A DNA stretch of 64,000 nucleotides from NCBI GenBank assembly GCA_028023455.1, contig JAQFVV010000014.1, positions 559,336 through 623,335 of the forward strand, in the 5' to 3' direction. The notes below the pieces were generated by a model. The model did not search any database and was not told the DNA's origin. It saw only the letters and a program-made list of their open reading frames with translations. The first letter of the stretch is position 1; the number at the start of each line of letters is the position of its first letter. Source of the DNA: Epiperipatus broadwayi (Eukaryota > Onychophora > Udeonychophora > Euonychophora > Peripatidae). Positions 11,598-24,489 of the stretch are shown in pieces. A program made the translations under genes and the position numbers.

Positions 11598-13800
11598 TAT
11601 CATCATCATCAACCATTATCAATCCACTGCAGGATGAAGGTCTTTCCAAGATTAATCCATCTTCTCCGATCATGAACTTCTCTTCTCCACATCATCCTGC
11701 ACACTTTCTTATTTCATCCATCCATCTTACATATGGTCTCTTTCTGGGTCTTTTACAATCTCTTAGAATCCGGTTTAAAATTTCAATTGTCCATCAATTA
11801 TCATCTCTTCTAGTAATATGTCCAGCCCAACTCCACGTCAATCTTTTAATTTTTTCAATGAGGTCAGTAACACCTGGTTGTTCTCTTACCCTTACATTGC
11901 ATTTTCGATCTCTTCTTGTTACTCCCAACATACATCTCTCCATACTTCTTTGAGTTGTCTGGAGTCTCTGTATTGCTCTTCTATTAAGTGTCCTAGTCTC
12001 AGATCCATAAGTAAGAATGGGTAAAACACATTTGTTAAAAACTTTCCTTTTCAAACACATAGGCATATTTCCTTTTAGTATCGAGTTATTTCTACCAAAA
12101 GCACTCCAAACAAGTTTAATTCTATGAATAATTTCCTCCATTATGTTTCCATCTGTATTAATAATCTGGCCAAGATATTTGTAACTGTTAACTTCTTCTA
12201 ATTCATCATAATCAATCTTTATTTTCATATTTTGAGCAAATTGATTAAACATTACTTTAGTCTTTTTAACATTTATCTTTAGTCCTACTTTCCTAATTTC
12301 ATCTGATAACTCCTGCAACATTTCCTGCAGCTCTGAAGCATTATTTGCAAAAACAACTACATCATCTGTGAAATCTAAATGACTTAAATAATCTCCATTT
12401 GCTTTCATTCCTTTAGTTTCCCATTTTAATCCACAAAATACTTTTTTTAGCACTGCTGCAAAAAGTTTTGGAGATATGGAGTCACCTTGTCTTACACCTT
12501 TCTCAATGTTGACTTTCCCAGTATCTTTATGTAATCTAATTGTTGTTGTTGCATTTTTATAAATATTCTTTAAAATATGACAATATCCTGGATCTATACT
12601 TTGATGATCCAATGCTTTAATCACTGAAGAAATGTTTATAGAATCAAATGCCTTTTCATAATCTACAAATCCAAAATATAATGACAACTCATATTCATTT
12701 GTTCTTTCTATAACTTCTCTCAGTACCTGGATATGATCTACTGTACTAAAACCACTTTTAAATCCAGCTTGTTCTCTTGGTTGGTGGAAATCCAATGTTC
12801 TCTGTAGATGAGTTGTAATTATCTTGGTAAAATTTTTATATAAAACTGATAAAAGGCTGATAGGTCTGTAATTTCTAATATCTTCTTTATCACCTTTTTT
12901 AAATATTAATATTATTACTTTATTCTTCCAATCATCCGGTACATCTTTATCATTTAGACCTTTGGTATATAACTTTGTTAAATTTTTTTCCATTTCTTCA
13001 CCTGCTTCTTTTAAGACATCAATTATATAATTCCATTATTACCTGGAGCCTTTCCTTTCTTCATACATTTAATTGCATGTCTCATTTCTTCATTTAAAAT
13101 TCTGGGCAATTCTGAAGATGTAATAGATATAGGAGTTACTTGTTCTTTATTACTATATAATTCTTGATAAAAATCTTCTACCCATTTCATGATGTCATCT
13201 CTCTTTTTAGTAATAATTCCATCTTTTTTTCTTATTGCAGATATAAATTTCCTACCAATACCGAAATGTTCTTTAACATTCTTGAGACTTTTATTTTCTT
13301 CTACAGCTTTCCTTGCTAGTTCACAGTTATATTTTTTTATATCATTTTCAACTCTTTTCCACACCATTTTACAAAATTCTAGATATTCAATCCTTTTTAA
13401 TGCATCATTTTTGTATATCTTCATATTCCTTCTTTTCTTTATAAATTCTCTAGTCTCAGTAGAAATTTTATTGGTCCATTGCTGGTTTTTTTCTACCAGC
13501 TATTTTTGTTGTAGTTTTTAAAAGTGTATCAGTTATTTTCATATTAATTTCATTCAAATCTGAATCATGTTCAAAATCTACTAATACTTGAAACCAATTT
13601 GTAAGTTCTAATTTAAATTCATTAGAATGTTTCTGAAGATTAGGCATATCAACTGTGAATATTGTTTTTGTTAATAATTTTTGTCTCTCTAATTTTACAT
13701 TAACACGTCGATGATCACTTCCTGTATTAAATTTATTAAGAACATTACAATCTTGAAATATATATTTCCTGTCTTTATTTACAAAATTTAATATATTTTT
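11598..13800 (-). mobile_element. RTE LINE, 5'-truncated copy on the minus strand
   Basis: This is a second copy of the element at 0-3.1 kb, in the opposite orientation. Its 3' tail is at 11598-11612 (a short CATCATCATC run on the plus strand). It is cut off at about 13800 inside the endonuclease, just before the NKFNTGSDHR motif. 5' truncation of this sort is usual for target-primed reverse transcription. It is better preserved than the first copy, with a single open frame of 399 codons over most of the RT. Confidence 0.85.
11605..13800 (-). pseudogene. RTE LINE endonuclease end, linker, RT and C-terminal domain
   Basis: Reading from 13800 down: the end of the endonuclease with SDHR, a linker, an open frame at 13424-13023 (the linker region that copy 1 has partly lost), then the RT in 12993-11794 with NYRPISLLSVLYK, QAGFKSGFSTVDHI, FVDYEKAFDS, RQGDSISPKLF and the catalytic box. 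In that box FADD has become FTDD; both aspartates remain. It continues through YKYLGQIIN, LTYGSETR and the basic C-terminus. A stop near 13022 and a frame change near 13490 break the protein. Comparing it with copy 1 defines the family's ORF and shows both are non-functional. Confidence 0.85.
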
Positions 13801-14242
13801 TTAATGTCATTAAAAAATGTTTGCTGCTGCAACAACAACAAAAAAAAATACATTTGTTTTTTTGAATCTCATAAGAAATTGTTATAAAATGAATCACATA
13901 TATGTATACTTGAATCACATATATATATTATACTGATATATATATTTGAGACTGTGACTAATTATATTCTTTTTTTATTTTAATGACTTGAGTTTTTAAC
14001 TAATGATATTCTGATATATGTTGTTGCTAGAAATAAATTAATCTTATTAAGTAAAGGCTTTTTTACATTTTTTCTATTTTGTACTTATGGGTATATTTTT
14101 TTTTTTTTGCAGTCATACAGTTTTTTAACTTAGTTCATAATAAACAATAAATAAAGAGAATGGATTATTGATATTCAAAAGTATTTCCCATTTCTTCATA
14201 ATTTTTTATTTTGCACCCCCTCCCTTAAGAATTGACAGTTTT
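13801..14242. other. AT-rich spacer
   Basis: No gene. It contains poly(A/T) runs and a short ATATAT tract near 13918-13930. Confidence 0.5.
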
Positions 14243-14525
14243 TTTTAATTAATTGGGGACAGAGGCAAAGGCACTCTCAAAATCCAATTGTACTACCATG
14301 GGCCCATGTTTTGTTTTGTTTTTTTATTGTTGAATTTATTATAGTTTTAAATATTAGAGCTGCTTGGCCTGTTGAAAACCCTTTTTTAGCATAATGATGT
14401 TCTGATATTATTGGTAAGATGTAGGGTTCTATCTTTTCCTGTAGTACTTTTTCTAGTATTTTGATTCCCAAAGACTTTATTGAAATGGGTCTTAAATTTG
14501 TAATTTCTGAGATGGGTTCTATTTT
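14243..14525 (-). pseudogene. Inverted 5' RT segment of an L1-like LINE
   Basis: On the minus strand the segment reads ITNLRPISIKSLGIKILEKV (about 14508-14449), then HHYAKKGFSTGQAA, then GFESAFASVPN (about 14285-14250). These are the first motifs of a LINE reverse transcriptase, up to motif A (family F.KAFDSVP). The catalytic Asp of motif A is replaced by Gly, and the second motif position by Ala. The remaining RT motifs lie immediately to the right on the opposite strand. The two halves abut at 14526-14532 with no spacer, as expected for twin priming. Confidence 0.6.
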
Positions 14526-14532
14526 TTTTCAT

Positions 14533-15967
14533 AGGGAGATATACATTACGCTAAATGGAAGAACACCCACTTTCTACCCTAACCAATCCATTCCCCAAGG
14601 ATCTCCACTAAGTACACTGCTCTTCACACTATACATAAACTCTCTATTTGAAAAAAATCAAGGAAAAATTACAAGGAATACAAATACCAAACACCAATAT
14701 TTACATATCCTATATAGCATATATGGATGACGTTACAGTTTTTGTAACTTCAAAGAAACAACTACATACACTCCAAAAAATAATAGAAGATTATACAACA
14801 AAATTTCATCTGAAAATAAATACTACTAAATCAGCTGTGTGATCTTTACTGGGAAAACCAACACACAAATATACTAAGGAAAACCAAGTGAGTTTCTGGG
14901 TTTCCCATTTCATTTGGGAATGGGTCAGATGAGAAGAACAATATAAGACAAAATATTAACACAAGCAGAAGGAATCGCAGACTCACTTGCTAAATCATAC
15001 CATTCTGTATACTCAAAGGTTGCTCTCTTCAATCAATTGATAATGACAAAAATCACATACTACATACCAGTGATAAAGTTTACCAAAAAATTTATATCAA
15101 CAGTAAACTCTCTGTGCAATAAACTACTTTGGAATAAAAAGGCTGTATACATCTCAATGAAGTAATTAAGCCAATCCTCAAAACTAAATGGACTTGGATT
15201 ACATGCAATTCCAACTTTCTACACACAAAAAATTATAAATCTCTGATTACAACATTTACAAAGTTTCCAAACATTCAAAAAATAATAGATATAATACCCA
15301 CTGACTGACCACCTCCCAAAGACAACTATATAGCCACATTTTTAGACTGCATAAGAAATCAAAGTTGCTAAATAACCCTGATTAACCCAATTAAATACAC
15401 ATACTGGCACATACATAGCCTGATAGTACAGACACAACCAGACATCAGTAACAAAATGGTCCATGAAATAAACAATGCACAGCTCCTAAAAAATATAAAA
15501 AATGGTACCTGGAACCTAAATTCTTCAACTTCATAGTTAAAGTAAACCTGAACCACTTGCTTACATCATATTTCATCCATTTTAAAAGGTTCCATACGAA
15601 AATAGACTCACTGTGCAGGTTGTGCCAAAGAGAAGAAGAAACACTAGATCATTTTCTAAATGATTCTGGGATTGGAAAGGATTAGACAAGTAATGATAAA
15701 TAACTACCGTCAGAAAGACACAACAATGGCAAAAAATTTCCAGGTATACAAAAAAAAAATGCAATCCCAACAATAAGAGCAGTGACATTTAACTTGTATG
15801 CATATTGGTACAGCAGATGTAAATTCAATTTCAACTACAATGCAAAACAAAACCTCAACACATTCCACCACAAGCTAGAAAAAATAAAAGAAAGGGATGA
15901 CATGCTAACACTGCCAGATATTTTTACTGCAACTTGGTCACTATTTAAAGTAAAATCTGCACTATAA
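14533..15967 (+). pseudogene. L1-like LINE: RT motif B to C-terminus
   Basis: The plus strand continues where the inverted piece stops: ITLNGRTPTFYPNQSIPQGS and PLSTLLFTLYINSL (motif B, about 14545-14650), then after a frame change AYMDDVTVFVTSKKQL (about 14715-14765, catalytic YMDD intact) and LKINTTKSAV. Next come LCNKLLWNKKAVYISM (about 15113-15160), a LCRLCQREEETLDHF cysteine-histidine motif (about 15610-15655), and a C-terminal YAYW..RC segment with PDIFTATWSLF ending near 15967. The order fits the L1/Tx1 group. Several stops and frame changes make it dead. Related pieces are at 4.5, 59.7-60.1 and 62-63.2 kb. Confidence 0.65.
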
Positions 15968-16084
15968 TTGAAAAACAGGAAAAGAGATACAGAATGACAC
16001 AGTCACAAAAAAACAGAATACATCAAAACCAGCAAGACACACACATGACAGGATTCACCAACAAATGTTCATAAAGATTTTAAT
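15968..16084. other. LINE 3' UTR or flank
   Basis: Probably 3' untranslated sequence of the preceding LINE. No clear poly(A) or target duplication could be fixed. Confidence 0.3.
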
Positions 16085-17110
16085 TTAAAATTGCGAATAT
16101 AGTACAATATTTAAAATTAATTATTAATTATACAACTAAAATTTATTTTTAGTTTTATACTAAATGAAATTTATCTTTTTTCTGGGATTGTATTTTTTTT
16201 TTTTTATATTAAGTTTGTGATTAAATCACCATTTGCTTGAATTTATCTGAAACAAATTACAAGATTGTAATTTGAAATTGAGTAAGTAAATGTTCTTTTT
16301 AGCTTATATTTAATAACTTGATCATATAAAGTTAACCATCAATTGCATAATTTGTGAAATCATTTCCTTCTTTTTTTTTATTTTTTATTTTATGGTAAAT
16401 AATTTATTTTTGCAATGATGGCACTTTTGATTTGACTGAAAAGTTTTAATTCCAATTTAGTTTGACAAAATATTTTAACTAATACAGTACATAATTTAAA
16501 ATTAATTATTAATATTTATGGTACAAAGTCTAAATTAATAGTACAATATATAATCAAAATTTATTTTTAGTTTTATACAAAATGAAATTTGTATTTCTTT
16601 TTTAATACTATATTTTTTTTATGTTTGCAGTAATATCATCTTTAGTTTGAATACGTCTGAAACAAATTACAATATTATGATTTAAAATGAAGCAAATACT
16701 ATACAGTAAATGATATTTTGAACTTATATTTACTAATTTTGATCATGAAAAGTTGATTATTAATTACTTACTCCATAAAATAATCCCCCCCCCCCTCTAA
16801 CTAAATTGTACATTTTTGATTATTGTAATTTTTGCTATAAGCAAAATACTACACTGTTCATAAGAATTTTGATCCATAAATGTGAGTGAATATACAGTAT
16901 TTAAGTTAATATACACATTTTAAAATTTAATATTAATTTGGTTGTTATACATCATTAAAATATGTTTTGATTACTTACATTGTACTGAATAAAAATGCAT
17001 TTTTTTTTTTTGCTTTTGTAATCATTAATGATGAAAATTTTTACTTTGGATATCATTATAAATATATTGATTGTTTTGCAAGGACACTAAATGAAAAGTA
17101 AATAAAGTAC
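16085..17110. repeat. Old tandem duplication, ~0.4-kb units (2-3 copies)
   Basis: Blocks recur in the same order. TTTAAAATTAATTATTAA occurs near 16103 and 16495. An ATTTTTAGTTTTATAC block followed by ATGAAATTT occurs near 16145 and 16563. TCTGAAACAAATTACAA occurs near 16245 and 16658. A GCTTATATTTA/ACTTATATTTA block occurs near 16302 and 16719. The period is about 390-415 bp. A third, weaker copy appears from about 16860. No coding potential is seen, and the units are well diverged. Confidence 0.5.
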
Positions 17111-19985
17111 TGTATATCAATCATATTTTAATTTTATAAACAAAATACTATATACTATAATATTTTATACTATACAATGTATAATGAATAAACTCTTGTC
17201 ACCATCTTTCTTTCAGATGACATAAAGTCATTCTTCTATCTCATCAATTTTACAAAGTGGATGCTATGTTGAAAATAGTGTTTTGCAAAAAAAAATTAGA
17301 AGTTTTTTATTAATGAATAATTGATTGTAAATCAAAATAGTGATTACAAATTAATGATGATTGTTATGATCAATTCTTACATAAAAGTCCAGCATTAAAT
17401 GAGGTGAAGGTGTTTTAATATATATATATATATAAAGCATTGGATTTTACATTTCAAGTTTCAATACACCAATAAATAAATAAAGCTTATGGATAACTGC
17501 CATCTTTAGTAGCACTTATTATGATGATCTTTTTGTAAGTTAGTCATAGTCAATTAATTCCATTGCTTTATTATACTTAATAAATTATGCATATAAGTAT
17601 TATCTATAGGCACTTTTGATGTTACCATGTTTTTAATATTAACTAAAATTTATTTCTATTTATTCTTTTATTTTAAGTAATACACACAAGTCATCTTATC
17701 CATATATATCAATAATCATGATATCCTTAATTTGTCTTTTCTGTTTGTTTTTCTGTATTATATATATTAAATGTATTGGAGAAAAAAAACAAAAACAAAT
17801 AAAAAATGATAAAAGTAATTTAAATAAAAATTGCATATATCATTTAAAATGTTTAATATTTAGCGTATATAATATATATAAAATATAATATTTGTTTAGG
17901 GGATTTCCAATACATGCTTGATACTTTTTCATTGTTATATTTCATTTAATAATAAAGCTATAGAAAAAAAAAAACAACAACAGTTAATCTTATGTAGATG
18001 TTTGTGAATCAAAATTATTGATGTTATGTATGTATTATCATAAATTATTATATATAAACATATACATTCTCCCCCTTTCGATAATGCCTATGTGTAAATA
18101 GATAATTGATAAAATTTTTGACAAAATAATATATATTTATATGTTTGTATTCACATTACAAAATGTTTAAATTTTTGTTTTTCATTTGATTTTTTTACTT
18201 TACAATTGTATTTTTATTTATTGCACAGATTTCCATTTTTACTAATGAATGCTTATAGAGATGCAAATAACTACACATGTTAATAATTGATTTCTTATTA
18301 TCTTCGTAGCCCGTGGGTTTTTTTTAGACATTCATACATCATCTTTTGTTTCATTTTATTATACTATTAGTCAAAAGGGAAAACATCTAAAGCCCATTAG
18401 TTGAATTAATAGCAGTTGTTTTTACATATTGTTTTGTTAAGCTAACTTTCATTACTGGCTTTTTCATACCGCCCTCCCCCGTCCCGTTGCTTCAATAAAA
18501 TAAAAAAAAAAGAGACGAAATTTAAAATTTCGACTATTTACAAAATTATAAGAAATAATTATAATATCGTTTTTTAATTTATTTAATGCGCATTAAAAAA
18601 AAAATATTTGTTATTAAACAATAAAGATAATTATTTCCAAAAATGTAATTTGAATGTATCATTAAAAAAAAAAGTTTCTCTTACAAGTTAACTTACCGTA
18701 GTTGCTTGTAAAGAAACAATATGTAATCGCTTATCAGAAAAAAAAAAAAAAACTTACTGCAGCCTATTCATGCAATGATAGAGTAACAAACACTACGACT
18801 TATGTTTGAGCTAAGTAAACCATAAGCATTTTTTAAGTCTGTAGCTAAGTTTAGAATTTTTTAATGTAAGATAAATGACCTTCAAACCTTCATTATTGGA
18901 AAATTGGCAAGCCTGATAATTATTGCGTTTTTCATCAGTGGATATGAGAAATCTTGGAAGAGGTTTTTTGGTTTTAAAAAAATAAGGTTGTTTTATGTAT
19001 TTATTATTGAAAACAATTGACAAAAAAAAAAAAAAAAGTCAAATAAAGAAAGAGAGGGGAAAATAATATATGCATATATATAAACAGAAAACAAAACAAA
19101 AAGAAAACAGCCTACAATGAACAAAAGATGTTCATTAAAAATTAATTTTAAAAAGCTAGTATATGGAGAGGAGAGTAAAAATTGTTACATCAATACATGT
19201 GTGACCATCAATGGGGAAAGAAAGTTGAATAAAATTGTGAAATGTATCAAGGTGATCAATATAAGGATACTGAAAAGGAGTAAAATTTAATCTATTATTA
19301 TTTTTAATGAAATACCTGCAGCATATCAACGACTGTCTGATTTGCAGGGGAGAAACAACTCAGTAAATCTACAACACTAAAGGCTAGCTACTTTTGAAGA
19401 GAAATTAGATATAAGTTATTTGTTTGATAACTAAACAACAGTCTGAAATAATAATGCCTTAAAATTTATTGCATAAACGAAATTCACTGCTACATAGAAG
19501 CCATTCTAACAGCTGTTTATAAAGAAACATGAATCACTTGTTATTCTCATTGAATTGCTAAGTGGTTAGGATTTATGTGATTTTCTATTCTCATTTTTAT
19601 CCTGTCTACCCATTTTTTTGTTTCATGTTGGATAGTTAGCCTGGTTTTTTATGGATCAAGTTTTATCTAGCCTGGATTCGTATGTAAGTTATAGACATGT
19701 CCTATCTCATCATAAAGCCCATTGATGTTAGTCATTTAAAATTAACTGTTAAAATTTTAAATGGCCCCATTTTTTATATAATTTAAATTCACTTAGTTAC
19801 TTTAGCTTCCTTTTGGGGAATGACATCTTAATTATTATTTTAATTTTTATAATAGTGATAACAACTGCTACTGGTCATGATCAAGTGTTATCATTGATCA
19901 CACCAATTTAGTAGATGCTTAATCTATTTATTTTCAAACAGAGAACATAGTTTACAAGTCTATTTTTTATTTTGATTTACCTGAA
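17111..19985. other. AT-rich non-coding DNA
   Basis: No gene recognised. It includes a short (TA)n at 17420-17433 and a GC-rich spot near 18470-18490. A minus-strand open frame of 70 codons at 18811-19023 has no feature I recognise. Confidence 0.5.
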
Positions 19986-19989
19986 AATA

Positions 19990-20490
19990 ATTTTACTTTT
20001 AAAGATTCTCATTTCATCTATATTCTACCTAAATCATTCACTAGTACAAAACAACAGACCATTCTCATCTATGCATGCATTTTGCAAACAGTCTTCACAA
20101 TACTCAGGTGAACTGGAGATATTAAACATCTGGACCACTATGCTGGTGTTGACAGTTCAATATTTTTTCATGTAAAGTAGTGACTGACTGCTATATTTTT
20201 TAACACCTCATGGAAGAGTGAACCATTGTAGATATATATTTTCTAAGGTTTTTATCAGTGCATTTTTCATCTCGATTTCATCATATCACAGTTATTTACC
20301 AGTGCAGAAAGACAGATTATCCTCTCTCTTAATGTGCATGCATTTCACAAACAACCATTGGTCTTTAAAAGAGTTAGAGATACCATATCTCTGCATCTCC
20401 ACACCTATAAGTGGCAGCTTCATGTTTTTCCATATCACTCTCACCACTTTCTTCAATATACCACTCTCTTACAATATCAGAGATATTTAA
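19990..20490. repeat. Diverged tandem pair, period ~262 bp
   Basis: Two related units follow each other. Anchors are GCATGCATTT..CAAACA near 20073 and 20335, with similar flanks (CAGACCATTCTC versus CAGATTATCCTC upstream, and a GAGATA...CATCT segment downstream). The open frames across it (67 and 90 codons) are parallel by-products of the duplication and show no known domain. Confidence 0.4.
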
Positions 20491-22123
20491 TTTTGGGTTT
20501 TTAACTTTTCTTTAAATACTTTTTGTATAGTTTTCTGGCACATAAAAGTGTACATAGTATAAAAGACCTTAATTGTAGAAAGTATTTGTATAGACATAAG
20601 ATAAAAGAATTTTCAAATAATCCACTGCAAATCAAAGATTTTACCAGTTCTTCATAGAGTAACAATAAAGAAGATATCACGTTTGCCATCAGGTATTTGG
20701 AGTTTGAGCAGTTATTTAGTGAGGAATATCTAGAGACACATTTATTGACTACTATTGAATAGCTGCATATATGTAAAATTGTCATTTTAATACTAGTTTG
20801 GTGTTGCTAACTTTATAAAACTTATGTATTTGTGTTCCTTGCATTTTGAGGTTGGAAAGATTTGTTAATTTTAGTCATGTAAGAATATTCCATTAAAATG
20901 ATTATGTTTTTAAAAATACATTAATAGTATTAATTATCTAAAAGAAAACCCGATACTTTCATATTGGTATCTCATTTTAAGTTAAATCTGTATAGTGATA
21001 CTTAAGCCTTTTATTTTCAATAATCAAATTATGGTATTTTTTTTTCGTTATAAGAAACAAAATATTGATTTAATATTTAAATCAAAGAATCCTAGAAGCT
21101 TCCACTGTCAATAATTTTGTCAGCCTAGTGAATAAGTATTTGTTCTTTTAAAATTAATATATTTTTATTAGGCATTGACATTTTAATTTAATTGTAACTT
21201 AAATATTAGAAAATTTTAAGTTAATATATAATGATGTTGACATAAATGAAGAAATAATGAAATAAATAAAATAATAATTACAACAATCATATATATATAT
21301 ATATATATGAATTAATTAAAATATATTAAGTTAAAATGGTAATATGATTAAAAGAATTATAAAGAGATACTAATTTTGAAGCAATAGAAGTCAAATATGT
21401 CCTGATAAAATTCAAGTATTGAAAGTATTTTAGAAAAACATAAATAAATGATAAAAATGCCTGACTGAACTACTACTTGCATTTTTTATTTATTTATAGA
21501 ATAATACTGAAATGGTCAATAGATTCTACTCAATTATCCAAATGTATTATGAGAGAAACAAACATTGGGGATACCTCTCTTTAGATGACTATTTAAAATA
21601 AATTGTCACTTGCTGATATCATTTTTAAATGTTTGAGAAGATCTATATATTGTAAACATTAAATACCATAATCTTTATTTGTTATCTGTCAAATGGCAAA
21701 TCGTACATTCTACTTCTCAAATAGTTTTATACATTCTACTTCTCAAATAGTTTTAGTTATTTCTGAAGACCATCAGTGAATTCCTTTACCTCTTACAATC
21801 CCTTCAAAATACATCTTTCTTAATTCTTCTATCTCTAAATATATGCTGAATTCAGTTTCTCATCATAATATTTCAAAAAAAAAAAAAAATCAGACATGTA
21901 GATATGTTAAAAACTGTAAAAAAAAAAAAAAGGTTAAAACATCCAATGATTTTTTTTCCTTTCTTTTTTCCACATTGTCCATAACTCTTCCTCATATAAA
22001 GCTTTACTCCAAATGAAACATTTTATCAAGTGTATATGATAAAATTCAGATCCAAAACTTCTTTGAAGATATTGGATAAGATGTCACTGAATAAGAATTT
22101 ATTAAGCACTATCATCTAGATCG
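20491..22123. other. AT-rich non-coding DNA
   Basis: No gene recognised. It has a (TA)n run near 21290-21308 and two copies of a 26-bp unit at 21704-21755 (TACATTCTACTTCTCAAATA plus 6 bp). The latter is a small local duplication. Confidence 0.5.
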
Positions 22124-22349
22124 ACTGATTACTCAAGCTTAAACTAGATAGCATAACTTGAGTGAGAGAAAGTGAATGTATTTCTTCTGAGTTGTTTTAT
22201 TTCATTACAATAAGAATAGAAAATTTTGCCAGATAATGCCAACAATATGTCATATTAGTCCTGAAAAATAATTTTAATACTTGAAATGTTATAATATTTT
22301 AAAGGGAAGTTATTCAATAATATTTGGAAAATAAGTCTGGCCTACAGAA
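22124..22349 (+). repeat. 226-bp direct repeat, left copy
   Basis: It begins ACTGATTACTCAAGCTTAAA and ends AAGTCTGGCCTACAGAA. The right copy is at 30439-30664, the same length with no indels; I count three substitutions. The unit starts with an inner inverted repeat (ACTCAAG...CTTGAGT). It lacks TG...CA ends, and the inner flank of the right copy has no purine tract, so it is not a standard LTR. Confidence 0.9.
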
Positions 22350-23724
22350 CTGTGACAGTCAGATGATGTATGTTGGTTTAACCCAGTTTGAATACTAGGT
22401 GAAAGTATCTTGAGGCCACCCATACACGAGATATTAAATCAAGAATACTATGACCTCTGCCCTATTCGCCTATTCTCGAGGCTAACTACAAACCAACAAC
22501 ATTATCTGAGCCATGCCTAAATTAATTTTCAACCGGCCAAGCTTAGCATCAGCGGTAGAGACATGGATGGGAACACCTACAGAGCTAAATAGTTAAATGT
22601 GCATAAAAGTACTATGAAAATGTGTTTTGCGTGCCTGGATCATTGGAAAAGTAAAATAAAGCATTATAATAAAATTAGGAAACTCAAGCTTTTGATAGTT
22701 AAATAATATGTTTAATTAATGACTTTAAAATATGAAGAATGTTTTTAATGGCCTCCGCTATTCCTCTAAATTAATGAAAAACTAATTAGACAACCAAAAC
22801 AGATTAAACAATATAATATTTTTGCAGTCTAAGTCTTTTCTTCCCAATTTTAATAAAATGGTCAACTCGAATCTCCTTGATAAAGTACAATAAAAAAGAT
22901 ATTTCGCAAAGCATTTGTAATTGCTTTGCGCTAAAAACAGTTTACAATTATTTAAGACGTATATAGCTAAATCAGATATACGAAATGAGACTAATGGCGG
23001 ACAAAAGAGGCATTATTGAGGAGATCAAATTGGCAAACAATGGAAACTTACTCGTATTTATTTTACAAACATAATTGGAATTAGAAAGAGATTTTAAATG
23101 AAAAATTAACTTTTAAACTTAACCGCAATGAAATTCAAAATATTTATACATGTTAGTAATGAAGAATAGCGCAGGAAAAAGGGTTAAATATATATAAGTA
23201 GATGATCACACACATATATATCTCTAAGACTAGTCTAATAAAAATGGTCACATAACAAATATAATTAAATACAACATTTCATAAATTAATTCAATGAAGC
23301 AATTAAGAAAGGTATGAACAAAAAGGTTAGAAAGTAAATAGTTCAATGGAGGAGAGATACAATTACCGTCCTGGTTCCTTGGTCATGTTTTGTTGACGTG
23401 CGTGGCTTGATCCGTCCATCAATAGGTATCTGCCCGGACAAGGAAAGTGAAAATACTTAGCATGCTTTTATGAAAAGTCCTACAGATATGGCACAGAGTT
23501 CAGATTAATATTGGGTGGATACTATGGCATTTTGATGGTATTTAGGACCTCGACGGCAGGCAAAGCTTTGCTAACTGCCTCACATGGTAGAATCCATCAA
23601 ATTACATATGATTTTTAGCTTGTAGCATGTTCAAAATTCTCCGTGATTTCGAAGACGACAGTTGAATAACTTTCTTGAGCAAAATGGAAACGAGAAGCAA
23701 AATCTGGGAGGTTCAAAGCACAGG

Positions 23725-23900
23725 AAAAATCTGAAAGAATTCTCTACAGAGAAATCTCAGCAAGCACAAGAAAAAGCCTCCAGAGAAATCTGAATGAAAT
23801 CTCCAAAGGGAAATCTGAATGCAATCTCCTAAAGGAAAATCTGAATAGCTATCTCCAAAAGGAAAATCTGAATGCCCATCAAGAAAACTCTGAATAGCCA
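23725..23900. repeat. Minisatellite, 25-27-bp units
   Basis: AAATCTGAAT recurs at about 23727, 23786, 23811, 23837 and 23864, each followed by a variant of ATCTCC.AAAGGAA. A final variant starts near 23882. The reverse strand is open and gives a repeated SDFP.GD pattern, which I take as a by-product. Confidence 0.75.
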
Positions 23901-24086
23901 CACTATGGGCGTCCAAAATGTGCACCAACGAAGGAGCTTTCGAAGAGCAGAAAGTAGGGGAGGGGGATAGAATATAAGTTAGATAAGATAGTCTACTATG
24001 GAGTTTTGCTTTATATATTTTTTTATATAAAAAAAGGAAAGAAATATAGAATAAGAGCTATAAAATATAGCTTGTGTAGATGAATT

Positions 24087-24152
24087 ATTGCTGGTAGTTT
24101 TACTTTGTATTGCTGGTAGTTTTACTTTGTATTGCTGGTAGTTTTACTTTGT
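24087..24152. repeat. 22-bp unit x 3, identical
   Basis: Three head-to-tail copies of ATTGCTGGTAGTTTTACTTT plus GT start at 24087, 24109 and 24131. They are identical, so the expansion is recent. Confidence 0.9.
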
Positions 24153-24436
24153 ATTGAAATTAATTAGGTTAAAATCACATTCACATTAATATTTTAGTAT
24201 ATATATGTATGTATTGAACAGTCCGTGGAAATTTTGTTGTTTGATTTGAAGAGAAATAGTATTATATATGCGAGTTTTATTTTCCGTTTAAGAGTTTTCT
24301 TAGTGTGTTAAATATTTAACTGCTTTGACATTTACAAAAGTGAATAAATAAGGCTTTCGTAATTTTTTTTTATTTGATATAATTAAGAGTGATTAACTTT
24401 AGAAAGCAGTATATTGACTACATTCTATATGAACTC

Positions 24437-24437
<1 letters not shown>

Positions 24438-24485
<48 letters not shown>
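24438..24485. repeat. (AT)n microsatellite
   Basis: Uninterrupted alternating TA/AT. Confidence 0.95.

Positions 24486-24489
<4 letters not shown>

Noticed and set aside
23713-23928. Minus-strand ORF with repeated SDFP.GD residues as a repeat protein
   Set aside because: It is the reverse reading of the 25-27-bp minisatellite.
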